Shown: positions 50,981-60,100 of the stretch, piece after piece
Position numbering within the stretch: the stretch's first letter is position 1
Layout: every line of letters begins with the position of its first letter
From: Paracoccus sediminilitoris
Lineage (GTDB): Bacteria; Pseudomonadota; Alphaproteobacteria; Rhodobacterales; Rhodobacteraceae
Reading direction: 5' to 3'
DNA length: 64,000 bases
NCBI RefSeq assembly: GCF_003259195.1
Contig: NZ_QJPK01000002.1
Location: forward strand, 1 to 64,000
Program-made: the position numbers and the translations under genes
Notes under the pieces: model-generated
Told to the model about the DNA's origin: nothing
Databases searched by the model: none
What the model saw: the letters and a program-made list of their open reading frames with translations, nothing else

Positions 50981-52087
50981 TCAGTTCAGCCTTTCGCCAT
51001 CCTTAGGCGAGAAATACGACACTTTCGAGAGGTCGAATGCCAGCGGGAAGGCCTGGCGCGCCTTGACGGCGCTTTCCGCCCGCAGACGGGCCGTCACGGC
51101 CTTGCCGCCCAGCTGCGCCACCGCGAAGGTGTCGGCACCGGCCGGTTCGACAATGTCGATCATGACGTCGCCGCCCGCGCCATGGGCGGTGCCGGGCAGG
51201 TGAGCGTTGCCCGTGGCCTCGTGGATGTCCTCGGGGCGGACGCCCAGGATGATGTCGGCAGGCAGGTTGCGCGCGACCGGATCGGTGATGACCAGCGGCT
51301 CCATGCCCGGACGCTCGATCTGGATGCGGGTCTGGCCGTCCTCGGCGCGGACCTTGGCCGGGATCAGGTTCATCGCCGGGCTGCCCATGAAGTCGGCTAC
51401 GAACATGTTGGCCGGACGGTTGTAGATTTCCGCCGGCGTGCCGATCTGCTGGATCACGCCGCCCTTCATGACGACAATCTTGGTGGCCAGCGTCATCGCC
51501 TCGATCTGGTCATGGGTGACATAGACGATCGACGCGTTCAGGTCCTGATGCAGCTTCTTGATCTCGGTCCGCATGCTGACACGCAGCTTGGCATCAAGGT
51601 TCGACAGCGGTTCGTCGAACAGGAACAGCTTGGGATCGCGCACCAGGGCGCGGCCCATGGCAACGCGCTGGCGCTGGCCGCCCGACAGCTGGCCGGGCTT
51701 GCGGTGCAGCAGCGGCTCGATCTGCAACTGGCTGGCGACCTGCGCCAGCTTCTTTTCCTGGGTCGGCTTGTCGACGCCGCGCACCTTCATGCCGAAGGTG
51801 ATGTTCTTGGCGACCGACATTGTCGGGTAGAGCGCATAGGACTGGAACACCATGGCGATGTCGCGGTCCTTGGGGGAAACGCCGGTCACGTTGCGCCCCG
51901 CGATGCTGATGTCGCCGCCGCTGATCGGTTCCAGCCCCGCGATGCAGTTCAGCAGCGTGGACTTGCCGCAGCCCGAAGGCCCGACCAGCACAAGGAAATC
52001 ACCCTCGTCGATGCTGATGTTGATGTCGTGCAGGATATGGGTTTCGCCATAGGATTTCTGCAGGTGGTCGATTTCGAGGATCGGCAT
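50981..52087 (-). CDS. gtsD: Sugar ABC transporter ATP-binding protein (GtsD/MsmK-like)
   Basis: This 368-residue CUT1-type ATPase powers glucose uptake. Walker A is GPSGCGKST at residues 36-44, the signature LSGGQRQRVAMGRAL, and Walker B LFLFDEPLSNLDA. The C-terminal TOBE/OB domain (about residues 240-368) is the regulatory part seen in MalK and UgpC. It lies between the second permease and glk. Gts assignment comes from operon order (binding protein, two permeases, ATPase, glucokinase) and from resemblance of GtsB; alpha-glucoside transport is the alternative. Confidence 0.85.
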   Translation of the reverse strand: MPILEIDHLQKSYGETHILHDINISIDEGDFLVLVGPSGCGKSTLLNCIAGLEPISGGDISIAGRNVTGVSPKDRDIAMVFQSYALYPTMSVAKNITFGMKVRGVDKPTQEKKLAQVASQLQIEPLLHRKPGQLSGGQRQRVAMGRALVRDPKLFLFDEPLSNLDAKLRVSMRTEIKKLHQDLNASIVYVTHDQIEAMTLATKIVVMKGGVIQQIGTPAEIYNRPANMFVADFMGSPAMNLIPAKVRAEDGQTRIQIERPGMEPLVITDPVARNLPADIILGVRPEDIHEATGNAHLPGTAHGAGGDVMIDIVEPAGADTFAVAQLGGKAVTARLRAESAVKARQAFPLAFDLSKVSYFSPKDGERLN

Positions 52088-52091
52088 GGGA

Positions 52092-52946
52092 TCACCCTTT
52101 CACGGAACCGGCGGTCAGGCCGCGAATGAAGTATTTTCCGGCGACGACATAGACCAGCAGCGTGGGAAGGGCTGCGATGATCGCCGCGGCCATGTCCACG
52201 TTGTAGGCTTTGACGCCGGTGGTGGAGTTGACGATGTTGTTCAGCGCGACGGTCACGGGCTGCGACCCGGCCCCGCTGAAGCTGACGCCGAAGAGGAAGT
52301 CGTTCCAGATCTGCGTGAACTGCCAGATGACCGACACGGTGATGATCGGCAGAGAGATCGGCAGGAAGATCGACCAGAAGATGCGGAAGAACCCCGCCCC
52401 GTCGACCTTAGCCGCCCGCACCAGTTCCTGGGGAATGGTGACATAGTAGTTGCGGAAGAACAGGGTGGTGAAGCCCAGGCCATAGATCACGTGGACGAAG
52501 ATCAGCCCGGGAATGGTGCCCGCCAGCCCCATCAGGCCCAGCATCTGCGCCATCGGCAGCAGCACGACCTGAAAGGGGATGAAGCAGCCGAACAGGATCA
52601 TCGCGAAGAACAGGTTCGCGCCGCGGAAGCGCCACTGCGCGAAGACATAGCCGTTCAGCGCGCCCACCACCGTGGAAATGGCGACTGCCGGGACGGCCAT
52701 CAGGACGCTGTTCCAGAAGAACGGGCGCAGGCCCTCGCACTGGGTGCCGGCACAGGCGGTGGACCAGGCTTCGGCCCAGGGGGCGAAGGTGATGTCGCGG
52801 GGCAGGGACAGCAGGCTGCCGGTCCGGATCTCCTCGAGGCTTTTCAGCGAGGTCGTCAGCATGACGAACAGCGGCATCAGGTAGAACAGGGCAAACAGGA
52901 TCAGGATCAGGTACAGCCCGAGGCGCAGCATGGTCTTACTTGTCAT
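52092..52946 (-). CDS. gtsC: Sugar ABC transporter permease (GtsC-like)
   Basis: The 284-residue inner-membrane protein has six membrane helices and the MalG-type EAA loop (ELVRAAKVDGAGFFRIFWSIFLPISLP). An N-terminal helix is followed by a periplasmic stretch with TACAGTQCEG, an unusual Cys pair. It starts inside the 3' end of the first permease gene (11-base overlap) and ends 4 bases before the ATPase start. It pairs with the GtsB-like permease as the membrane channel. Confidence 0.85.
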   Translation of the reverse strand: MTSKTMLRLGLYLILILFALFYLMPLFVMLTTSLKSLEEIRTGSLLSLPRDITFAPWAEAWSTACAGTQCEGLRPFFWNSVLMAVPAVAISTVVGALNGYVFAQWRFRGANLFFAMILFGCFIPFQVVLLPMAQMLGLMGLAGTIPGLIFVHVIYGLGFTTLFFRNYYVTIPQELVRAAKVDGAGFFRIFWSIFLPISLPIITVSVIWQFTQIWNDFLFGVSFSGAGSQPVTVALNNIVNSTTGVKAYNVDMAAAIIAALPTLLVYVVAGKYFIRGLTAGSVKG

Positions 52947-53808
52947 GGCGCGGCCTCAATTCGCTGTAGAGATAGGGAACGACGATGGCGAAGATGACCA
53001 TCATCATGATCATGGCCGACGATGCCGCCTGGCCCAGGTCGCCGCGCGAGAACGCCATGGCATACATATAGGTCGCGGGAAGGTCGGTGGCATAGCCAGG
53101 GCCCCCGCCGGTCAGCGCGATCACCAGGTCGAAGGCCTTGATGGCCAAGTGGGCCAGTACGATGAAAGCCGACAGGAAGATCGGGGCCATCGTCGGGATG
53201 ATGATGGCGGAATAGATGCGATGCGTCGGGATGCCGTCCACTTGGGCGGCGCGGATGATCTCGCCATCGACGGACCGCAAACCCGCAAGGAACAGAGCCA
53301 TGACAAAGCCCGATGCCTGCCAGACGGCCGCCAGCACGATGACATAGATCGCCATGTCGGGGCGGATGATCCAGTCGAAGGTGAAGTTCTCGAAGCCCCA
53401 GCCGCGCACGGTCTCCTGGATGCCCAAGCCCGGGTTCAGGATCCACTTCCACGCGGTGCCGGTGACGATCAGCGACAGCGCCATGGGATAGAGGTAGATG
53501 GTGCGCAGCACGCCCTCGGCCCGGATCTTCTGGTCCAGGAAGATCGCCAGCGCCAGACCGATCAGCATCGAGATGACGATGAACAGCCCGCCGAAGATAA
53601 AGAGGTTGTTCATCGCGACATCCCAGCGGGGCGCGGCGAACAGGCGTTCATACTGGTTGATGCCGTCCAGTTCGTATTTCGGCATCAGGCGCGATTTCGT
53701 GAAACTGATCCAGGCCGTCCAGGCGATGAAGCCATAGACGAAGATCATGATCGCCACGAAAGACGGCGCCAGGACCATCTTGGGTACGTTGCGTTCAAGC
53801 CATTCCAT
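52936..53808 (-). CDS. gtsB: Sugar ABC transporter permease (GtsB-like)
   Basis: The 290-residue permease has six helices and the MalF-type EAA loop (EIIRAAQVDGIPTHRIYSAIIIPTM). The wording (PKMVLAPSFVAIMIFVYGFI, IYLYPMALSLIVTGTAWKW, VWQASGFVMALFLAGLRSVD) recalls glucose permease GtsB of Pseudomonas from memory. The ATG at 53808 (MEWLERN) is chosen since the upstream extension would read through the terminator hairpin. The binding-protein gene precedes it with a terminator between. Confidence 0.85.
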   Translation of the reverse strand: MEWLERNVPKMVLAPSFVAIMIFVYGFIAWTAWISFTKSRLMPKYELDGINQYERLFAAPRWDVAMNNLFIFGGLFIVISMLIGLALAIFLDQKIRAEGVLRTIYLYPMALSLIVTGTAWKWILNPGLGIQETVRGWGFENFTFDWIIRPDMAIYVIVLAAVWQASGFVMALFLAGLRSVDGEIIRAAQVDGIPTHRIYSAIIIPTMAPIFLSAFIVLAHLAIKAFDLVIALTGGGPGYATDLPATYMYAMAFSRGDLGQAASSAMIMMMVIFAIVVPYLYSELRPRHDK

Positions 53809-53823
53809 TGTCGGACTACTCCC

Positions 53824-53866
53824 AAAGAAAAACCCCGCGCCCTGGCCACGGCCAAGGCGCGGGGCC
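53824..53866 (-). terminator. Terminator between binding-protein gene and permeases
   Basis: On the minus strand CCCCGCGCC...GGCGCGGGG forms a 9-bp perfect stem with an additional inner pairing (TTGGCC/GGCCAG) and is followed by TTTTTC. It lies between the gtsA stop and the gtsB start, so some transcripts stop after the binding protein. Confidence 0.8.
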
Positions 53867-53878
53867 GTCATGCGGTGA

Positions 53879-55120
53879 TCACATCGCGTTGGCGACGGCA
53901 TCCACCAGTTGCTGCACGGCATCGTCCGAGGACATGTCGCTGTTGAAATGCGCGGTCACCACGTCGGTGATCGCACCGGCGGGCGCGCCGCGCAGGGCCA
54001 TGCCATGGGCATAGCTGGGCAGCAGCGATCCGTCTTCGGCACCCGCGTTCATCGCCTTGTTCGATTCGACCGCGCAGGTGTCGAAATCGTCCAGCGCGAC
54101 ATCGGTGCGTGCCGGGACCGAGCCCTTGTTCAGGTTGAAGGTCTTCTGGAATTCCGGACCCATGATCAGCTTGGCCAGAAGGGCCTGACCCTGCTGCTTT
54201 TCCTCGCCGTCCAGCTCGAAGAAGGCAAAGCTGTCGACGTTGTAGAGGAAGCCTTCGCCGGGGGTCTGGGCGCAGACGAAATCGACGCCCGGTTCCTTGC
54301 CCGCGGCCAAGAATTCGCCCTTGGCCCAGTCGCCCATGATCTGGAAGGCGGCTTCGCCGTTCATGACCATCGCGGTGGCCAGGTTCCAGTCACGACCCGA
54401 GAAGTTGTCGTCGACATAGCCGCGGATGGTCCGCATCTCGTCGAAGACCTGCTTCATGGTATCCGATTGCAGCGCCTCGGGGTCCAGGTCGACCAGTGCC
54501 TTCTGATAGAACTCGGGGCCGCCCAGGCCCAGCACGACGGTCTCGAAGATGGTCGCGTCCTGCCAGTTCTGGCCGCCATGGGCCAGCGGCGTCACGCCGG
54601 CGGCCTGCAGCTTTTCGGCGGCGGCGTTGAATTCGTCCCAGGTGGTCGGCATCTCGATGCCGTGCTCGTCCAGGATCTGCTTGTTGCCCCACAGCCAGTT
54701 CACGCGGTGGACGTTGACGGGGGCTGCGCACCACTGGCCTTCGCACTTCATGTGCTCGGCGATCTGGGCGGGCAGGACGTCGGCCCAGTTGTTTTCCTCG
54801 GCCACGGCGCTGATGTCGGCCAGGCCGGTTTCCTCGTACCATTCCTGGATGGCGGGGCCCTTCAGCTGCACGGCGGTCGGGGCGTTGCCCGACAGGACGC
54901 GTGCGCGCAGCGCGGTCATCGCGGCATCGCCGCCACCGCCCGCGACGGGCATGTCGGTCCAGGTGCCGCCTTCGGCCTTGAACTGATCCTGCAGCACGGC
55001 GACTGATTTCGCTTCACCGCCCGAGGTCCACCAATGCAGGACTTCGGCGGTCGGTTCGGCCATCACGGGGCCGGCCAGCATCACGGCGGTCGAGGCCGCC
55101 AGAACGGATTTCAAATACAT
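53879..55120 (-). CDS. gtsA: Sugar ABC transporter substrate-binding protein (GtsA-like)
   Basis: The 413-residue periplasmic protein has a signal peptide (LKSVLAASTAVMLAGPVMA) and the type 1 sugar-binding fold: EVLHWWTSGGEAKSV, LSGNAPTAVQLKGPAIQEW, APVNVHRVNWLWGN and GEAAFQIMGDWAKGEF. WWTSGGE at the N-terminus and QLKG fit glucose/mannose-type binding proteins. GGAGGATCC precedes the ATG at 55120. Divergent from an OmpR-type regulator gene, with 186 bases between. Terminator downstream favours extra binding protein. Confidence 0.87.
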   Translation of the reverse strand: MYLKSVLAASTAVMLAGPVMAEPTAEVLHWWTSGGEAKSVAVLQDQFKAEGGTWTDMPVAGGGGDAAMTALRARVLSGNAPTAVQLKGPAIQEWYEETGLADISAVAEENNWADVLPAQIAEHMKCEGQWCAAPVNVHRVNWLWGNKQILDEHGIEMPTTWDEFNAAAEKLQAAGVTPLAHGGQNWQDATIFETVVLGLGGPEFYQKALVDLDPEALQSDTMKQVFDEMRTIRGYVDDNFSGRDWNLATAMVMNGEAAFQIMGDWAKGEFLAAGKEPGVDFVCAQTPGEGFLYNVDSFAFFELDGEEKQQGQALLAKLIMGPEFQKTFNLNKGSVPARTDVALDDFDTCAVESNKAMNAGAEDGSLLPSYAHGMALRGAPAGAITDVVTAHFNSDMSSDDAVQQLVDAVANAM

Positions 55121-55242
55121 GGATCCTCCCAGATCTTGTTCAGGCGGATTCGGTCCTCTGCCTGCTGGGATCATGATGGCAGATGGGCAGCCATGCCCGC
55201 AACGCATCCCAGCCATGCGCTGACAAGAAATCCCGGCGTGAC

Positions 55243-55257
55243 GTTACAAACTGTTAC
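55243..55257. promoter_or_regulatory. GTTAC direct repeat in the divergent promoter region
   Basis: GTTACAAACTGTTAC puts two identical half-sites one helical turn (10 bp) apart, as OmpR-family dimers prefer. It lies between the gtsA-like gene and the OmpR-type regulator gene, so it may serve for autoregulation and for the transporter. Binding is inferred. Confidence 0.45.
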
Positions 55258-55306
55258 CGAAGCCCCGCCCGGCGATGGTAAGGCGTCGGACAAGGGGGAC
55301 CCGCGC

Positions 55307-56014
55307 ATGAGCCTGCACCGTCTGCTGCTGGTGGAAGACGACATCGACATGGCCGCGATGCTGGCCGCCTATCTGCAACGGCAGGGGCTTTACGTCACCA
55401 CCGCCCAGGACCGGGCGGGGGCGCTGGCCGCGCTGAAGGCGGGGCGGGTGGACCTGATCCTGCTGGACGTGTCCCTGGGCGAGGATGACGGCGTGGCGCT
55501 TTGCGCCGAGATCCGGGCCGCGCAGGACGTGCCGATCATCATGGTCAGCGCGCTGTCGGCCGATCACCAGCGGATGGCGGGCTATCAGGTGGGGGCCGAC
55601 GACTACATCGCGAAACCCTTCAATCCCGACCTGCTGCTGGCGCGCATCCGCGCCGTGCTGCGCCGCGCCGGGCGCGCCCCCAGCCTGACCCATCGCCGCC
55701 GCGAAGGGGTGCTGCGCTTTCAGGGCTGGCGCTATGACGCGGGCCGCGACGAGGTGACGGCGCCCGGCGGCTGGCAGGTTTCCCTGTCCGCGCGCGAGAC
55801 CGCGCTTTTGCGCATCTTTCTGGCCAATCCCCAGATCCCCCTGACCCGAGAGGAGATCGCCGCCGCACTGGACGATGACGATGCTGCCGAAGGCCGCGCC
55901 ATCGATGTGCTGGTGGGCCGGCTGCGCAACAAGACCGACCCCGCCCTGATCCGCACCGAACGCGGCACGGGATATGTCCTGGCCACCCAGGTTTCGGCCG
56001 ATGGCACGGCTTAG
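55307..56014 (+). CDS. OmpR-family response regulator
   Basis: The 235-residue protein has a receiver domain (LLLVEDDIDMA, phospho-Asp in LILLDVSLGEDDG, Lys in DYIAKPFNP) and a C-terminal winged helix (REEIAAALDDDDAAEGRAIDVLVGRLRNK). It overlaps the sensor-kinase gene by 14 bases. Its position opposite a glucose transporter resembles GltR in Pseudomonas, which with GtrS controls gts genes. The start at 55307 matches the family N-terminus; the longer frame crosses the promoter region. Confidence 0.92.
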   Translation: MSLHRLLLVEDDIDMAAMLAAYLQRQGLYVTTAQDRAGALAALKAGRVDLILLDVSLGEDDGVALCAEIRAAQDVPIIMVSALSADHQRMAGYQVGADDYIAKPFNPDLLLARIRAVLRRAGRAPSLTHRRREGVLRFQGWRYDAGRDEVTAPGGWQVSLSARETALLRIFLANPQIPLTREEIAAALDDDDAAEGRAIDVLVGRLRNKTDPALIRTERGTGYVLATQVSADGTA

Positions 56015-57404
56015 CCTGCGGCGGCTGGCCAGCCTGTGGGTGGTGCTGGCGATGCTGTTCGGGGGCGGGGCGGTCTGGACCTGGATGGCCAGCGACGCGG
56101 CCTGGCGGGCGCATCTGACCCAAGCCTATGTGGCGGGGCTGGCCCTGCATGACAGCCTGGATAACGGCAGCGCCCTGCCGCCGGGCGTCAGCCTGACGCA
56201 GCTGCGTACCCCCCCGGCCCTGCCCGCCGGCTGGCGCGAAACGCTGATCACCCTGACCGGCGGCGGGCGGCCCGACCTGGCGCGTGGCGCGCGCCTGTCG
56301 CTGCGCATCCAGTCGCCGGACATCCAGTATCCGGCGTCGCGGGTGGAAAGCGTGGGCGGGGGTACGCAGGCTGCGGGGCTGGCCTCGGTCACGCGGACCC
56401 TGGCGCGGTTCTGCAGCGATCCGCGCCTGTTCGTGCAGATGGATACCGGCCCCTGGATGCGGGTGGATGGCGATTCGGTCTGGGGCTGCGACGCGGCCCC
56501 TGCGGACATGCGCCTGCTGGGGGGCGTCATCGCGCTGGCGGGGTTGGGCCTGATGCTGGGCTGGGTGGCCGAGGTATCGGGTGCCTTTACCGCCTTTGCA
56601 TCCGCCCTTGGCGATCACCGCGCCCGCAATGCCGCCCTGCCCGTCGGCGGGGTCGAGGAACTGCGTCAGACCGCCCATGCCGTGAACCTGTTCGTGGCCC
56701 AGGACCGCGCGGCGCTGGAAAACCGGGCCATGGTGCTGTCGGGGGTCAGCCATGACCTGGGCACGCCCGCCACCCGCCTGCGCCTGCGCACCGCTTTGAT
56801 CGAGGACCCGGTCCTGCGCGACAAGCTGGATCGCGATATCGACGAGATGACGACCATGATCGACGGCGTTCTGACCTATACCCGCGCCGAGATCGGGGAC
56901 GAACCCTTCCGCCGCCTGTCCCTGACATCCCTGGCCGAGGCGGTCGTGGCCGATTACCAGGATGTGGGGCTGGCGGTCACGCTGGCGGCCCCGGCGCCGC
57001 GTCCGACCCGCGCGGGCACGCTGTTTGCGCGGGCGGTGACGCGGCCCATTGCCGACAGCCATGCGGTGATCATGCGCGGCCAGCCGACATCCCTGCGCCG
57101 GGCCCTGTCGAACCTGATCGACAACGCCCTGAAATACGGCCGCGAGGCGGTGGTCAGCGTCGACGCCACCGCCGACGAGGCCTGGATCAGCGTCACCGAT
57201 CGCGGTTCGGTCCTGACGGAAACCGACATGGCGCGGCTGACGGGCGCCTTTCAGCGTGGAGAGAATGCAGGTACCCATTCGGGGGTGGGCCTGGGCCTTG
57301 CCATCGTCTCGACCATCGCCGCGCAGCATGGCGGTCGGCTGGAATTCCTGCACCGGTCCGAGGGGCTTCAGGCGCGCCTACGCCTGGCCCGGCAATGGGC
57401 CTGA
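56001..57404 (+). CDS. Sensor histidine kinase, partner of the OmpR regulator
   Basis: The 467-residue inner-membrane kinase has two N-terminal-half membrane segments (LWVVLAMLFGGGAVWTWM and MRLLGGVIALAGLGLMLGWVA) bracketing a periplasmic sensing domain of about 140 residues with a Cys pair. HAMP-like and HisKA parts follow, with H-box LSGVSHDLGTPATRLR, N-box NLIDNALKYG and GVGLGLAIV. It shares operon and overlap with the response regulator, so they form a pair. The ligand may be a sugar or its metabolite given the neighbours; this is inference. Confidence 0.9.
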   Translation: MARLSLRRLASLWVVLAMLFGGGAVWTWMASDAAWRAHLTQAYVAGLALHDSLDNGSALPPGVSLTQLRTPPALPAGWRETLITLTGGGRPDLARGARLSLRIQSPDIQYPASRVESVGGGTQAAGLASVTRTLARFCSDPRLFVQMDTGPWMRVDGDSVWGCDAAPADMRLLGGVIALAGLGLMLGWVAEVSGAFTAFASALGDHRARNAALPVGGVEELRQTAHAVNLFVAQDRAALENRAMVLSGVSHDLGTPATRLRLRTALIEDPVLRDKLDRDIDEMTTMIDGVLTYTRAEIGDEPFRRLSLTSLAEAVVADYQDVGLAVTLAAPAPRPTRAGTLFARAVTRPIADSHAVIMRGQPTSLRRALSNLIDNALKYGREAVVSVDATADEAWISVTDRGSVLTETDMARLTGAFQRGENAGTHSGVGLGLAIVSTIAAQHGGRLEFLHRSEGLQARLRLARQWA

Positions 57405-57487
57405 CCATAGGGACAGGGGAACTTTGCGCTGAAACCCCGCGTTTTACTGACATGACGACGCACGGAACGCAAAGAAAGGCCAAACCC

Positions 57488-57913
57488 ATGATCCGCACCG
57501 CAAACCGCATCGCCCGCCTTGCAATGGTCGGCAGCGTGACGCTGTTGACGGCCATGCCCGGCTTGGCCGCGACCGCCAGCAACCCCATCCAGGGCTGGAG
57601 CGCGATGAAGGGCACCGACACCGCCACGCTGCTGCGCGACGTCCAGACCATGCCCCTGTCGTCGCAAGCGACCGAAGATCAGCCCTATTGCGCCAGCGAC
57701 GCCGAAATCGCCGACACGCTTGAACATGATTTCAACGAACTGCCCATAGATACGGCCAATGCCGACGGCACCCATCTGTGGGGGTCGGACCAGTTGGGAA
57801 CGTGGACGCTGGTTGCCACGCGTGGCGACGAAACCAGTTGCATCATCGCGTCGGGCATTGGCTTTGACGATCAGGCCGATACCGAAGCTTATTATGAGGT
57901 TGCCGGCCTCTGA
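57488..57913 (+). CDS. Secreted protein of unknown function
   Basis: The 141-residue protein has a signal peptide (ANRIARLAMVGSVTLLTAMPGLAATA) and an acidic mature part with two cysteines (QPYCASDAEI and ETSCIIASG), which could form one disulfide. No family recognised. The start at 57488 is set by signal-peptide shape and AGGCCAAAC upstream. Its stop abuts the convergent amino-acid transporter ATPase stop with no intergenic base, so any terminator must lie within coding DNA. Confidence 0.7.
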   Translation: MIRTANRIARLAMVGSVTLLTAMPGLAATASNPIQGWSAMKGTDTATLLRDVQTMPLSSQATEDQPYCASDAEIADTLEHDFNELPIDTANADGTHLWGSDQLGTWTLVATRGDETSCIIASGIGFDDQADTEAYYEVAGL

Positions 57914-58654
57914 TCATCCTACGCGGCGCAGGAAGGCCCTTGTGCGGTCGTCCTGCGCGTTGCCAAAGATCTGCGACGGCGGTCCCTGTTCGACGATCCG
58001 TCCCCCTTCCATGAAGACGATCCTGTCCGCAATTTCGCGGGCGAACTGCATTTCATGGGTCACGATCAGCATGGTCTGACGCCCGTCGGCAATGCGACGG
58101 ATCAGGTCCAGAACCTCGCCCACCCATTCTGGATCAAGCGCGCTGGTCGGTTCATCGAACAGCAGCAGATCCGCATCCAGCGCCATCGCCCGACCAATGC
58201 CGACCCGTTGCTGCTGTCCGCCCGACATGGCGGCGGGATAGCTGTTGCCCCGGTCGGCCAGACCAATCTGCGCCAGGATGTCGTCCGCGCGCTCGCGTGC
58301 CTTGGGCTTGGACCAGCCGCGAACGGTGGTCAGCCCCTCCATGATGTTGTCGCGCGCCGTCTTGTTGGCGAAAAGCGCATAGTTTTGAAAGACGAATCCC
58401 GTCCGGCGTCGCAGCGCCAGGATATCGGATTTCTGGGCCTTGGCGGCATCGACCGTCAGGTCGCCGACGGTGATGCGCCCTTCATCGGGGCGGTCCAGAT
58501 AGTTCAGGCAGCGCAGCAGCGTCGATTTTCCCGTGCCCGACGGTCCGATGATGGCCACGCGTTCGCCCGGCTGCAGGCACAGGTCGATGCCGTTCAGCAC
58601 GGTGTTGTCGCCAAAACGCTTGACCAGCCCATCGATGTCGATCTGACAGCTCAT
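57914..58654 (-). CDS. Polar amino-acid ABC transporter ATP-binding protein
   Basis: The 246-residue ATPase has Walker A GPSGTGKST at residues 37-45, the signature MSGGQQQRVGIGRAM and Walker B LLLFDEPTSALDPEWV. It belongs to the PAAT family (GlnQ/HisP type). It overlaps the permease gene by 4 bases. With the binding protein and single permease it forms a complete importer. Glutamine, glutamate, histidine, cystine or ectoine-type substrates are all possible. Confidence 0.92.
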   Translation of the reverse strand: MSCQIDIDGLVKRFGDNTVLNGIDLCLQPGERVAIIGPSGTGKSTLLRCLNYLDRPDEGRITVGDLTVDAAKAQKSDILALRRRTGFVFQNYALFANKTARDNIMEGLTTVRGWSKPKARERADDILAQIGLADRGNSYPAAMSGGQQQRVGIGRAMALDADLLLFDEPTSALDPEWVGEVLDLIRRIADGRQTMLIVTHEMQFAREIADRIVFMEGGRIVEQGPPSQIFGNAQDDRTRAFLRRVG

Positions 58655-59325
58655 CGCGATACCGCCTTTCCAAGCCTCGTTTCCAACTGCCGCTGTCCTA
58701 CGGACAGAGCCTCGACAATGACCCAGTAGAAAACCGCGACCACCAGGAATGCCTCGGGATAGAGGAAAGTGCTGGAGGCCTCCTTCTGCGCGGCGCCCAT
58801 CATTTCCGTCACGCCCAGCGTGAAGGCCAGCGAGGTGCCTTTGATCATGTCGATGAAATAGTTCATCAGCGTCGGCGCGGCGGTGCGCGACGCCTGCGGC
58901 AGGATGATGCGGGTCAGGACCTGTTTCTGGGTCATGCCGATGGATTGGGCGGCCTCCCACTGGCTGCGGTCGACGCCCAGGATGGCACCGCGGATGCTTT
59001 CGGCCATATAGGCCGAGAAATGCAGCGTCAGCCCGATGATCGCCGCCGTCACCCCGTCCAGGTTGTTCAGCGCCGGCACCAGCTGCGGCAGGCCGAAATA
59101 GAACAGGAACAGCTGCACCAGCAGCGGCGTGCCGCGGAAGAAGCTGATGAACACCGCCACCACGCGATGCAGCCAAGGCACGCGAATGACCCTGATGACC
59201 GCCATGACGATGGCCAGCGCAAGGCCGGCGATCATCGCCACGATGGCCATGAACAGGGTCAGCGGCACATAGCTGGCGATCACGGGGATCAGGTCCAGCA
59301 TGTAGGCGGTGTCCAATCCCCGCAT
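58651..59325 (-). CDS. Polar amino-acid ABC transporter permease
   Basis: The 224-residue inner-membrane protein is a His/Glu/Gln/Arg-opine type permease: helices near 10-40, 60-80, 85-105 and 190-210, with the EAA-like loop QWEAAQSIGMTQKQVLTRIILPQA. Its start is 1 base from the end of the binding-protein gene and its end overlaps the ATPase by 4 bases. A single permease gene implies a homodimer. Confidence 0.92.
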   Translation of the reverse strand: MRGLDTAYMLDLIPVIASYVPLTLFMAIVAMIAGLALAIVMAVIRVIRVPWLHRVVAVFISFFRGTPLLVQLFLFYFGLPQLVPALNNLDGVTAAIIGLTLHFSAYMAESIRGAILGVDRSQWEAAQSIGMTQKQVLTRIILPQASRTAAPTLMNYFIDMIKGTSLAFTLGVTEMMGAAQKEASSTFLYPEAFLVVAVFYWVIVEALSVGQRQLETRLGKAVSR

Positions 59326-59326
59326 G

Positions 59327-60100
59327 TTATTCGGCCGGGGCGTCTTCAGCCTGGGCAGGCTGGGTCACGTCGGCATTCAGCCATTTCTGAGAGATCTCGG
59401 CCAGCGTGCCGTCCTCCTTCAGGGTGGTGATGGCCGCATCGACGCGGTCGCGCAGGGCCTTGCCTTCATCGTCGTTGCGGAAGGGCAGGGCGTTGCGGAT
59501 CTCGGAGAATGGCTGACCGGCCAAGGCCAGCGGCAGCGGGCTTTCCGCGATCACCTGCGAGGACGACACCCGGTCCATCACAAAGGCGTCGATCCGGCCC
59601 AGCGCGGTATCCTGGGTGATGTTGCTTTCATAGGTGCGGATGTCGATCTCATCGGCATAGGGCAGTTCGTTCAGCAGGGTCTCGAAATTGGAGCCCAGGT
59701 TCACGGCGACCGATTTGCCCTTGAGGCTCTCGGGGCCGGTGATGGTGTCCTCGTTGCCCTTCTTCACGACGACCTGCGCGCCGTCATAGACATAGGGCTG
59801 GGTAAAGGCGAAGGTCGCCTCGCGCTCGGGGGTGATGGTGATCTGGTTGGCGACGGTGTCGATGCGCCCCGAACCCAGCGCACCGATCAGGCCCGAAAAG
59901 GACATGGTGACGAATTCCACCTCGTCGCCGGTTTCCTCGGCGATGGCGCGCATGAAATCCACCTCGAAACCCTGCAATTCATCGGCGCGGGTGAAGGTGA
60001 AGGGAAAATAGCCCCCCGACATGCCCACGCGGATCGTATCAGCGGTGGCGGGCAGGGCGGTGGTCAGGGCCAAAGCGGCGGCGACGGCGATGTTGCGCAT
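59327..60100 (-). CDS. Polar amino-acid ABC transporter binding protein
   Basis: The 257-residue periplasmic protein has a signal peptide (RNIAVAAALALTTALPATA) and the SBP_bac_3 fold: GGYFPFTFTRADELQGFEVDF, MSFSGLIGALGSGRIDTVAN and an arginine-containing ITPEREATFAFTQPYVYDG loop typical of amino-acid carboxylate binding. AAGGAGAATTTTG precedes the ATG at 60100. First gene of the operon; the intergenic region upstream contains GGAACATCGTTCC (60239-60251), a small inverted repeat that might be an operator. Confidence 0.9.
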   Translation of the reverse strand: MRNIAVAAALALTTALPATADTIRVGMSGGYFPFTFTRADELQGFEVDFMRAIAEETGDEVEFVTMSFSGLIGALGSGRIDTVANQITITPEREATFAFTQPYVYDGAQVVVKKGNEDTITGPESLKGKSVAVNLGSNFETLLNELPYADEIDIRTYESNITQDTALGRIDAFVMDRVSSSQVIAESPLPLALAGQPFSEIRNALPFRNDDEGKALRDRVDAAITTLKEDGTLAEISQKWLNADVTQPAQAEDAPAE

